DNA of 64,000 nucleotides from Stemphylium vesicarium (taxonomy: Eukaryota; Ascomycota; Dothideomycetes; Pleosporales; Pleosporaceae), in NCBI GenBank assembly GCA_004380135.1, contig QXCR01000015.1, positions 1-64,000 on the forward strand, written 5' to 3'. The notes below the pieces were generated by a model. The model ran no database searches and was not told the origin of the DNA. It saw nothing but the letters and a program-made list of their open reading frames with translations. The position numbers and the translations under genes were made by a program. Below, piece by piece: positions 34,247 through 43,792 of the stretch; position 1 is the first letter of the stretch, and each line of letters starts with the position of its first letter.

Positions 34247-34723
34247 GTTGCCGACTCTGTAGTGTGCTGTTCGAAATCGGTAACGATTGGTTATCCTAGG
34301 CAACTACAACACCCGTTGTGGCGGAAAAGTCTAATGAACGTCGAGGATAACCGAATAGTTTTTTAGTAGATGTTTTGAGAAGAAAAGTACTCAGGGCGCA
34401 TACAAGGTTGACTGCAGCAAGGAAATAGAAACAGGTGAAGTTCCCAACGAAGCCATGGAAGCAGCCGTGAGTCAACCGTGGTAGAAGGTTCGATAAGACT
34501 CGATTATAGCAAGCGCTGTTGCCTGACTGCACTGTATTTGCCAAGAACCTTTCTGTTAGTCGCAATTGCCTGAGTGAATGTCCTCGTCAATAAAGTCGAG
34601 GATACACAGCCCGCGAATCAGGACCGACGTTCCTCCGAGCTCAACCCCGCCAAAAGTTACCCGCATACCGTCGCCCGCCAACCAGCCGCCCTTGACTCTG
34701 AACAACTACCCCAGACCGGCACA
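34247..34723. promoter_or_regulatory. Divergent promoter region, DUF1308 and SRP9/21
   Basis: The region separates the 5' ends of the two genes. A minus-strand frame at 34296-34565 has no recognisable features and is treated as chance. Confidence 0.45.
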
Positions 34724-35316
34724 ATGCCATATTTCACAACCAGCACAGAGTGGTACGAGCAATCGTCGCTCCTGCTAAAAGCCCGCCCAACATCTGTACG
34801 AAAAAGAAGCTCCCCGCGACGTCAAGCGACAAACACGCATCTAATCTCGCAAACTAGACACGAATCACGTCCAAATACTCGGTCCTCAAGCCCTCACCCT
34901 CCAAGATAAAGAAGCGCCAAAAGTACGAAGAAAAGAAAGCTGCCAGACCAGTTGCAGTTGCAGCTGCAGCTGTAGACGATAGCGCACAACGAGCCTCATC
35001 ACCACCGCCTGAGGCGCAGGATCCCAAGGAAGTAACTGTTACTTTTACCCTCAAGACGTACGACCCGGAGTCGGGCACATGCCTGCAGTATGAGACGAAC
35101 AAGGGCGCGGAGGTGGGGAGATTGATTGGCAACCTAGGGAGGTTGGGACGACATATGGCGGCGCTGCCGGAGACGACCGAGGACCTGAGCATGCCGGCTG
35201 GCGCCGAGGGCACATCGACGCCGCAAGTCGACGAGAGCGGGGATGTGAAGATGGGAGGGACGGCGGGTGCAGGCGCTGGTGCGGGAGGAAAGAAGAAGAA
35301 GAAGGGCAAGAAATAA
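34724..35316 (+). CDS. Signal recognition particle SRP9/SRP21 subunit
   Basis: Exon 1 (34724-34795) and exon 2 (34858-35316) are joined over a 62-base intron (donor GTACGA, acceptor ACTAG), giving 176 residues. The SRP9-21 domain (PF05486) reads MPYFTTSTEWYEQSSLLLKA, then TRITSKYSVLK across the intron, then VTVTFTLKTYDPESGTCLQY and EVGRLIGNLGRLGRHMA. An insertion of about 50 residues rich in Lys, Ala and Ser sits between the domain halves. The C-terminus is a Gly/Ala stretch ending in a lysine run. SRP9/21 with SRP14 binds the Alu part of SRP RNA and slows elongation. It is longer than animal SRP9, closer to yeast Srp21. Confidence 0.88.
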
Positions 35317-35614
35317 AGAGCTGGATATGAAGAGCATGTCCATATTACATTTGCCAGCCCAAGACTCGAGCGCGACGCATATCTTAAACGATGCATACAG
35401 ACGGATGCAGGCAGTAAACCGGTGATCAAAAAATGACAAGTCGCGACGAAAGGCGACTTGTAGATGAGTTCTTGTGCATCACGCACGCAGGCACTCTGAA
35501 TGAAAGATACCCATTCCTACACCCAGCCAAGCTACGCCCTTCTATCATGACCTCTGCTAAATCAACACAAGCCTCGTTTTCTCAAACCCTCAAGTCAGAC
35601 AATCCCATACACGT

Positions 35615-35861
35615 TCAACGCTTCTCAGTCCGCTTCGCGCGCTCAGCCATGCGCTTCTCTGCTTCCGTCTTGCCCAAAAACCCACTCTGCTTCATCTTGC
35701 TCGTGCTCGAATGCCTTCTGATCTACAACGTCCCAGTTCCCCTTATCCGCATTACCCGATTCGACAGCATGAAGACCAGCATTATTGGTCCGACGGAGGA
35801 AAGCCTCATGTTCTGACTTTGAGCTGCTTTTGGCGTCGGAGGTTGATGTTGGTGATGTCAT
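35615..35861 (-). pseudogene. Small acidic/basic protein, apparently frameshifted
   Basis: The minus-strand start MTSPTSTSDAKSSSKSEHEA leads through FLRRTNNAGLHAVESGNAD and VVDQKAFEHE. That frame ends at 35643. In the adjacent frame the sequence continues in the style of a real C-terminus (KMKQSGFLGKTEAEKRMAE) to a stop at 35615-35617. A one-base shift near 35700-35715 would join them. Either the genome has an indel or an unrecognised short intron is present. No family name is known to me. Confidence 0.4.
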
Positions 35862-36052
35862 GTTGGAATATAGTCAGAGATCTCGTACGCCTATAATATG
35901 GTAGAGCGCAGGCACAATGAGTTGCGGGTTGAGAGTTGAGAGTCGAGTGCAACTAAGACCCTCAAGAGTCCCGTACCGTATAAATAGACAGTAGCATGCG
36001 TTCGCATTCACATCCACGCCAAGAGTCTCCCCAATACCAACCAAACGCAGAC
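35862..36052. other. Intergenic, no feature seen
   Basis: A short spacer upstream of the small frameshifted gene and downstream of the CHY zinc finger gene. Nothing was recognised. Confidence 0.5.
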
Positions 36053-36415
36053 CTACTTCCCCTCTCCCTCCATTTCAAAGTACAACCCCCAATGATTCTT
36101 ACATCCCGGATTGAACCCAGCCCCACACTTCGTACACTTACTCCCAGACCCCAAGTACTCATCTACAGTCAACACGTGCTTGCACTGTCCACACAGCACG
36201 GCGCCCTCATGTCGCTGATCCAGCGGCCATGGTACAGAGTCGTGGGTTTCGCAAGCAGAGTGGCAGGAGATGCAGGCGTAGAACTTGTTGCAGCAGAAAT
36301 GCTGAATGGCGATTATGTCGAGGGGGGTATGGTAGTGGGTGCATTGCGTGAGGGTGGTTAGCGATAGGCCGTGGACTGGGGGGTTGGACATTGGGGGCGT
36401 GGTGCCGGGTTGCAT
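36053..36415 (-). CDS. CHY-type zinc finger protein, Hot13-like
   Basis: A single exon encodes 120 residues. The CHY zinc finger (PF05495) is complete: TQCTHYHTPLDIIAIQHFCC, then YACISCHSACETH, then GAVLCGQCKHVLTVDEYL and SKCTKCGAGFNPGCKNH. Yeast Hot13 is a small intermembrane-space protein that helps the Mia40/Erv1 disulfide relay, probably by removing zinc. The start may be the first Met (MQPGTT) or the Met nine codons later. It is divergent from the TPI gene. Confidence 0.85.
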   Translation of the reverse strand: MQPGTTPPMSNPPVHGLSLTTLTQCTHYHTPLDIIAIQHFCCNKFYACISCHSACETHDSVPWPLDQRHEGAVLCGQCKHVLTVDEYLGSGSKCTKCGAGFNPGCKNHWGLYFEMEGEGK

Positions 36416-36960
36416 GTGAATGCGTGAGTAGGTAGAGGTATCGCCCGGGCGGTTACATGAGGCTGAAGGCTCGACTAGGGTATGTATTGTTACCCGGGCC
36501 GATCAGTGGGGCACTATTTCATCATAGGATTCTGACCACCACGTCGATGCTGGACTTTCAAGACTTATGTCGCCGTTGCAGTTGCCTGTATTTGCGTAGA
36601 CGGTCAAGACGTGTCTCCGGAACGCACTCTCACCATGTAGACGAGCTAGCATGTCCCTGCTCGCCATTTCCATAGCTAATTTCTATTTATTGTATCAAGA
36701 AAGTCGCCAGAGTTACCCTTTGGAAGAAATTTTAGTCTAGATCCATTCTTTTCGTTACATGGCGATGCCAGAAGCCCGAGTATCGCCGAAGTACGCGCAG
36801 ACGTCACTGCCCCGCGCCCCTCCCTCTAATAAGGTCGCTGCTCGAACAGCAAAGCTAGCTCAACAAAACAACAAACGCATCTTCAACTTTCCAATTCAAC
36901 ACCTTTGATACCCCCCAAACTTCACCTTTCGATCCAATTTCCACCAATACAACCGCCAAA
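36416..36960. promoter_or_regulatory. Divergent promoter region, CHY zinc finger and TPI
   Basis: A C/A-rich leader (about 36850-36960) precedes the TPI start, typical of highly expressed fungal genes. No clear TATA box was seen. Confidence 0.45.
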
Positions 36961-37885
36961 ATGGTCAACCCTAACCGCCAGTTCTTCGTTGGAGGAAACT
37001 TCAAGATGTTCGTAACCACACGCGCTGTGAGTGTCTGCACGACGACGGCAAAGAGCTAACGATTCTGAAGGAATGGCACCATCAAGTCAATCACCGACAT
37101 TGTTGAGAACCTGAACAAGGCCAAGCTCGACGAGAAGACTGGTATGTCAATGATTCGGAATTGGGAGCAGATTGAACAGCTGCTAACGACATGACAGAGG
37201 TCGTCATCGCACCCCCAGCCCTCTACCTCCTCCTCACCCGCGAACACCTCCGCAAGGGTCTCGAGGTTGCCGCACAAAACATCTTCGACAAGCCTAACGG
37301 TGCCTTTACCGGAGAGATTTCGGCCGAGCAACTCAAGGACAGCGGCATCACCTGGGCCATCCTTGGTCACTCTGAGCGCCGTCAAATCCTGCAAGAAACC
37401 GACGACTTTGTCGCAAGCAAGACCAAGGCGGCAGTCGACGGTGGCCTGGGCGTGATTCTGTGCTGCGGTGAGAGCCTGGAGCAGCGTGAGGCGGGCGACA
37501 CTGTCAACGTTGTCACTAAGCAGCTCAAGGCCGTCGCCAACAAGGTCAACGACTGGAGCAAGATTGTCGTTGCCTATGAGCCCATCTGGTAAGGAACATT
37601 CCGACTATGATAGGCAGAACGCACACTAATAAGATCAGGGCCATCGGTACCGGCAAGGTCGCTACCACGGAGCAAGCCCAAGAAGTCCACGCTGCTCTGC
37701 GTGAGTGGCTCAAGAAGGAGGTTTCCCCCGAGGCCGCCGAGAAGACCCGTATCCTGTACGGCGGCAGTGTGTCGGAGAAGAACTGCAAGGAGCTCGCCAA
37801 GCAGGCCGATATCGACGGTTTCCTCGTCGGTGGCGCTAGCTTGAAGCCTGCGTTTGTTGACATTATCAACAGCAACCAGGCATGA
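36961..37885 (+). CDS. TPI1: Triosephosphate isomerase
   Basis: Exons 36961-37007, 37071-37141, 37198-37588 and 37639-37885 give 251 residues. Introns are 50-63 bases, and the first donor is the less usual GTTCGT. The active-site residues are all present: Lys in GGNFKM-NG (restored by splicing), His in LGHSERR and the catalytic Glu in AYEPIW-AIGTGK, again across an intron. The phosphate loop is ILYGGSV and VGGASL. The cytosolic enzyme interconverts glyceraldehyde 3-phosphate and dihydroxyacetone phosphate in glycolysis. Length equals the family norm. Confidence 0.97.
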
Positions 37886-38181
37886 ATGCCTCGAAGCGAT
37901 GTTCGTCTATAGCTGACTGAGCAATGTTGAAGCAGCGTTTATGATCTTATCGGAAGAAGGAAAAAATATTACAACGTAGATTCAGTATAATGAAGCGTAT
38001 GAAGATCTAACGATTGTGACGAATTGACGTGGCTTGTGAATTGTGATGTTTGATGTTTTAGTACAAGTGTTGGTACTGGATCTATGCGACTGCAATCGAG
38101 TGTTGCAATATGTCTCCCTCAATTTGCATGTCTTGCCATATCTTAATTCGTCCCCCTCCAGCTGTATACATGCTATACATG
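37886..38181. other. Intergenic between convergent TPI and mL43 genes
   Basis: Only 3' flanking sequence was seen; a tandem TATACATGC duplication lies at about 38164-38182. Confidence 0.5.
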
Positions 38182-38645
38182 CTATATCTTAATCTTGCTC
38201 CCGTGGAACGGACTCCAGATACCCCTAACGCTCTCATTCGGACTCTTTACCGGCCGTCCGTCCAGTCTCCTATTCTTCTCGCCTGTGCTATTCCTCAACA
38301 TCTCAGCCTTTTCCCTCACACCCTCGTTCTGCAGGTTCTTGACGCATATTGAGCGTTGGGCACCGTTGATGTAGTTTGCGATAATTACGGGGTGGTGGGC
38401 CGGCCGTGGACTGACGGAAATCTCAATCTGAGGGTTTCGCTTTGCGAAAGCGGGAAGAGAGGACTTGAGGAAGGCGTTCATGCCTCGCGAGGACCCCCAC
38501 CAGTTGCAGTAGTGGAAGGTTAGGGATTTGCAGGGTAGGATAAAGGCTCCCACGCCATTCTGTATGAATTAATACGGGACATGAAAAGGTTGGTATAAAA
38601 GCGTACTTGAGGCTTTGCGACCGTCTTGAGAGCGGCGAGAGGCAT
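38182..38645 (-). CDS. MRPL51: Mitochondrial ribosomal protein mL43 (yeast Mrpl51)
   Basis: Exon 1 (38607-38645) and exon 2 (38182-38559) are joined over a 47-base intron (donor GTACGC, acceptor ATACAG), giving 138 residues. The protein belongs to the L51/S25/CI-B8 thioredoxin-like family: LPCKSLTFHYCNWWGSSRGM, then FLKSSLPAFAKRNPQIEISV and HPVIIANYINGAQRSICVKN. The basic N-terminus can serve as mitochondrial targeting signal. It is part of the large mitoribosomal subunit. Confidence 0.9.
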
Positions 38646-38880
38646 GTTGGCGTGCAATTGAGGGTGATGTCGATAGTTTGCCTGCTCTCACCAAAGTCTA
38701 GCGCTCTCACGTGCGCCGGCAGTCTAAGATTGCGCTAGTGCGAACTCCGCGTCGCAGCTTCTCGTCGCAGCTTCTCATCGCATCAATCCCCCCCCCCCCC
38801 CAACAACACGTTTCATCCCTCCCTTTCCAACTATTCCACATCGCCCATCTGGAGCGCATTCCAGACCCCCAACAGCCAAC

Positions 38881-40102
38881 ATGACGCATCTACTCCCGCC
38901 CATGCTGCTGAACCTGTTCGCCCCACGTCCGCCGCTGCGATGGGTTGAGCCAGCCGACCACGCGCCCGAGAAGCGCTGCACGCCCAAGATTGGCGGCATC
39001 GCGCAGTACATGGATGCCTTGAAGGAATACAAGGACAATGACGGCTACGTGCCGACGGACAGCTGGCTGCAGAAGCGCGACCGCAAAAAGCTCGAAAAGA
39101 AGGAGAGACAGGAGAAGCTCGTGACCGAAGGCGTCAAGGATTGTATGTCGCGAATTATCATCTTCTAAAAAAATATCCTAACCGGCTACAGACAAACCCG
39201 CAGACGACCCCAAGGTACAGGGTGATGCTTTCAAGACGCTTTTCGTGTCGCGCCTGTCGTATGGCGTTACCTCGGACGACCTCGAGCGCGAATTTGGCCG
39301 CTACGGACCCATTGAGCGCATTCGCATCGTCGAAGATGTTACCCAGCCGCCCGATGCGCCAATTAAGAAGAAGAAGCGCGGTTATGCGTTTATAGTGTAC
39401 GAGCGCGAAAAGGACATGAAGGCTGCCTACAAAGAGACGGATGGCATCAAGATCAAGGATCGCCGTGTTCTCGTCGACGTCGAGCGCGGTCGCACAGTTT
39501 CCGGCTGGCGCCCACGCCGCTTTGGCGGAGGCCTTGGTGGTCGAGGCTACACCAAGGGCCCAGCTGCTCGCGGACCTGGCGGCCCAGGTGGTTTTGGAGG
39601 TGCTCCTGCTGGCCCTGGAGGGTTTGGAGGTCGCGGCGGTGGCTTCAGCGGCGGCTTTGGCGGACGAGGCGGAGGCCGTGGAGGGTTTGGAGGCGACCGA
39701 GGAGGTTTCCGCGGTGGATTCGGCGGAGGTGGTGGGAGAGGAGGTGGGAGAGGGGGCATTGGATACCAGTCCAACGGCTACGGTCCTCCCGATGGCGCTC
39801 CAGCTGGTCCCCGCGGTCCGCGAGGCGGTGGCGGAGGCGGTGACAGAGGTGGCGGAGGCGGCTACGGAGGCGACCGTGCTGGAGGACGCTACGATGATAG
39901 GAGAGGTGGCGGCGGCGGCGGTGGTGGCTACGACCGAGGTTCCAGCGGTGCTAACAACGAACCGCTCGGCAGCAGAGATCGATACCGCGACCGTGACGGT
40001 GGATATGGCGGAGGCCGAGACGGAGGTCGAGACGAAGGCTCACGAAAGCGCGCCTACGATGGCGACAGCTATGACGATCCACGAACACGACGAAGATACT
40101 AG
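38881..40102 (+). CDS. SNP1: U1 small nuclear ribonucleoprotein 70 kDa
   Basis: Exon 1 (38881-39142) and exon 2 (39192-40102) are joined over a 49-base intron (donor GTATGT, acceptor CTACAG), giving 390 residues. The N-terminus is the conserved U1-70K start (LLPPMLLNLFAPRPPLRWVE). The single RRM has RNP2 LFVSRLSY and RNP1 KRGYAFIVYE. It is followed by RRVLVDVERGRTVSGWRPRR. The C-terminal third is a very Gly/Arg-rich RGG region instead of the RS/RD tail of animal homologues. It binds stem-loop I of U1 snRNA and acts in 5' splice-site recognition. Confidence 0.95.
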
Positions 40103-40880
40103 GACACCGACCGACCGACGACGGCTAAGCTGCCTGTCTTCTCTGCAAAGGGTTTGTCAAAAGGTTTACCTCCCTTTTTCTTCGTCGCCTTGAACCCTTT
40201 CTCGTCACTCGAGGGTAAGATCGGACCTTCTTTCGTTCCCAAACCAGCTTCTTGACCTTTGTTCTCCCGACCTACCAGCAAATATAGGAGGGTAAGGAGC
40301 ACACGCACATTATACCGAAAACTCTCTTCCTAGGCTTCATCACTACAAACGTCACATCAACCTCTATCACGTAAAAGGTATCGCAGCAGCAGCCGCAGCA
40401 GCCGCAAACCATATGCAACAAGTCATTCACGCTACCCCACGGTAGTCCTCGCTATTCAGGACTCAAAGGCGCGTTTTCGCTAGGCAAAAAGGGAGAGGAA
40501 AAGTTTACTCGACGGGTAGGTCCAAGGTGACCTTTTTTTCTTTTTTTCTTTTAATCTTTTTCAACCACCACGACCCATGTTTTATTAGCTTTTCTCCGTC
40601 TTTTTGTCTCTTCTTCTTCTTCTTCTCTTCTTGTGCGCTTTGTGGTAGGTAGGTAATGTAGGTAGGCAGTTCTTCTCTTTCTTTGTCCTCCTAAAGCATC
40701 AAGGTAAGAGCCACCACATAGGATAAAGGCCCTTTTTTGTAGAAATGGTCCTTTTGCTTGGTGACGGCTTTATCATGATGATGATTATTTTGGTGTGATT
40801 TGGGGGGGGGAGGGGGGGCGGGGGGGAAGTTGTAGCATGAATTGAGTTTTTTTTATCTTTTATAGCTCGCCCATGCTATA

Positions 40881-40914
<34 letters not shown>

Positions 40915-41800
40915 AATGAACATGTTGATGGTTTGTGTCCAAGGACATGATATGATGTGAACTGACTGGTCTGCTACAACCGTCATCTTTCTCTTCGCGC
41001 GAACACCTACGGGAAGGCGGCGATGGGGTACTTTGGAGGGGGAACACCCGAGGCGACATACATACCACATGTGAAGGTAAGCATCGCTACCTAGATTTAA
41101 GTGCAATGCAACTTCGCTAAGAAGAACATGTGCGCTACTCGCTTGCATCGCCGTACCTTTGCCATTTGGCGTGCTCGTAGCTAGCCACTCGCCTCATCAT
41201 CAACCATGGTACGTGAACAGTAATCTTCGCAATAATAGTAAGGTGCGCAGAACCAGTCAGCTACATAACAGCCCGTGAAAAGGGGATAATTTCTAGTACA
41301 ATACCTGTGAAGCTGTTCGGGATGGGTAGATACCAAGAATAAGTAAGTAGGAAGAACGCGTTAATAGCCTTTTAAATACTACATTTAACTGCTTGTAGAG
41401 ATTAACTAGTGTTACATTCGTACTCGAGCTTGGAGTCCATGTAGTCGGTAAGCATCTATTGAGATTCGCTTCCTTTCATCTTTTCCTTTTGCGCCTCCGC
41501 CTACGCCTCCGCCTCCTGCGCTCGGCGTTTGGCTTAGTATGTCTTTTTACGCTCTTTGCTGCTAAGTTTTGGTTCCGTAGTTCCAGAGACGAGCGCGACT
41601 TCAATGGTGGCAGCGTCCTCCACAGGATCCATAGATGTGCTCTTATTGCCGTTGCGAGTATCTTTCTAGTAAAAGGCAGAGTCGTTTCGCTCAGTAACAC
41701 GCCTGCAGGGCTGTTCAAGCTGCATCGATGGGATGACTTCCTTATAAAAATGAGACTTCTCCAGTATAGAGGCCTTGCCGGGAGCTGCAAGCAGTGTCGC
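40103..41800. other. 1.7 kb intergenic region with low-complexity tracts
   Basis: It is downstream of U1-70K. It contains a CAG/CCG-like stretch (about 40382-40406), CTT-rich runs (about 40600-40640), the G run at 40802-40826 and a GT repeat at 40881-40906. Further along (41476-41520) is a Ser/Arg-like low-complexity CCT/CGC run. No gene was recognised. Confidence 0.5.
40802..40906. repeat. G-run followed by GT microsatellite
   Basis: 40802-40826 is nearly pure G, broken by one A and one C, a possible quadruplex. 40881-40906 is a run of 13 GT dinucleotides. Confidence 0.85.
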
Positions 41801-42757
41801 TTAGACGCCTTCTAACGACACGATATCGCCCTTGTGATAGTGATCCCTGACAAGGAAGTTGAAGTCTTTGTAACGCGGGTTGTTGATGCCTGTGCCCTTG
41901 TCCTCAGCCGTGGCCTCACACCAGCCCTTGAAGTTACCTGTCGTAACCTGAAAAAGCTCAGCACGGGTATTCGCAATGTACAGTCCATCCGGGATTGCCA
42001 TGAATTGGAGCTTCGCAGCCGGGCCTTTCGGGTCGTTGACACAAAGAGAGATGAAGGCGACATCGCCCTCGCCACCCTGGATAATCCAGATAGTGCTCAT
42101 GCTGCCTTCGTTGAGCACCTTGACTGCGAAAGATTCATGCCCAGCTACTCGGAGCAGGTCCTGCAAAAGTCGCTGTTGGCCCTTGTATGGTGTGATGATT
42201 CCGATATTTTGAGGCGCGACTTTGGCAAATCTGTGGGCGTCTTTGGGTGCACACTGAGGTGTGTAGTCCAGCAGCTTCTTGCTGAGATTCACAATCATGC
42301 TTGCTTCCGCATGATTGTAGAAAGAGGTTGTATTGCCGTATTGGATAGATGTAGTATTGTCGCCAGTAACATCGATACCAATGCGGACTCGATCGGGCCT
42401 CTTTCTACCCTTGCCTAGTTGGTGAAAGAAGTGCTTTACTGTCCTCTATAGCGGGGTGCCTACCAAATTAGAGACGTGATGCTCGACTTGCTCATCGCAG
42501 AATCTGTGATCGGCGAAAGCACTCAGATCTGGGTGCTAACGATATCGAGTCTTGCGCATGATTTCTTTCTGTATGACTTGGTATCCGGGCTCCATATGAA
42601 GCGCATTCGTTTCCATGAGCTCGGCTTCTTCTTCTGCCTCATACCCATAATCGGACAGCTCGGTCACACGATTTTGGCTCGTCAGCACGGCGACAAAGGC
42701 AGACGCCCAAAACGAGGATTGTAAGGTCTCCCATCTCTTATCAAGCGCCCATGACAT
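41801..42757 (-). pseudogene. UPF1/NAM7-like RNA helicase fragment with two stop codons
   Basis: One continuous minus-strand frame of 319 codons carries the C-terminal superfamily 1 helicase pattern. HPDLSAFADHRF is preceded by RYR where family members have RYRM; it is followed by VAPQNIGIITPYKGQQRLLQ, then IQGGEGDVAFISLCVNDPKG, and ANTRAELFQVTTGNFKGWC. TAG codons interrupt it at 42536-42538, exactly at the Met of the RMHP motif, and at 42446-42448, after GTPL. Family members also have VTRA where this has ANTRA. The N-terminal ATP-binding half is absent upstream. It is a dead, truncated helicase gene. Confidence 0.75.
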
Positions 42758-43792
42758 CGAACACGGCTATGCACGCGATCGATACTGCTGCAGCTAGAAC
42801 AGCGTTTCTTCTTTCGACCAGCCTTCCAGAGGCTCCTCACTCCGGGAAACCCGAAACGGCCATCTCTCAACAGGCGATTTATCGAAACACCCGAAACGAC
42901 AAGGTTCCAGAGAGTTCTCAGCCGTAGCCTTGCGATTGGTGCCGTCGCAAACACCAGGCATCAGTGAGTATAGTGCTCAAATCTCTGGAGATTACAAGTG
43001 CTCTTTTGAACAGGACGAACGGCAAAATACGCGCCAAACAGAGGGACCAGAAGACAACGCACTACACAGGAAGACGCTGTCTTGTATTTAAGAGCACACG
43101 CTATAGATAAGAAAGATCGCAAAAGGCAAGAGAAGAACACACTTACACATGTCCGAATCTGATATGCCAACACAAAGGAATGTCAGAAAGCCAGAACCAT
43201 GATACGCACAACCCTTCCTCCCGCCGACCTGCTCTACGCTACCCTTTCATCACGGAGAATACACACACCAAGGCGATGCATGAGATGGCGAAGATTGAGG
43301 GTGTGGTTGTGTCAGAGGAGAAGGGTTGATGTTGTCGTTACTCTGACGTCTAGGCAGGGATCTGCCGATGCATGCCGGCATGTCAGGATACCTGGGCGCG
43401 ACCCACCAACCACCGGCAATTGACCGTTAAAGCAGGGGCTAGGAGACCAACTCCAATTACTATTCCAACGACACCGTTTAGATCACACTAATATGCCAAC
43501 ATGCTGAAACTCCATCAGAATAAGAGTCAACGATAACACAACATACTTCAAATGCACACGAGGTTCAAGCCTGAGTAGTTGGCACGCTCTACCAAACCTA
43601 AGCAGATGAATGACAAAAAAGCTGATGCGTAGTATTCCAAGGGTATATGACTTGCTCGCAAGCAACAACAACGACAACAACAAAGAAAAAAAGCATAAAC
43701 GCGTCGACACCGCTTTACATCATCTCACATGAATAAAACATTAGATCCCAATATCCCTCTTCCACAACCAACGGTAACATCATCCCCAGACA
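42758..43792. other. Intergenic, no gene seen
   Basis: The frames upstream of the helicase relic (42758-42960) may be more decayed parts of the same gene but show no motif. The rest is the 3' side of FEX. Confidence 0.45.

Noticed and set aside
34296..34565. Hydrophobic 89-codon minus-strand frame upstream of DUF1308
   Set aside because: It lies in the promoter region between two divergent genes, with no family likeness.
39547..39774. Proline-rich minus-strand frame
   Set aside because: It is the antisense shadow of the Gly-rich U1-70K tail.
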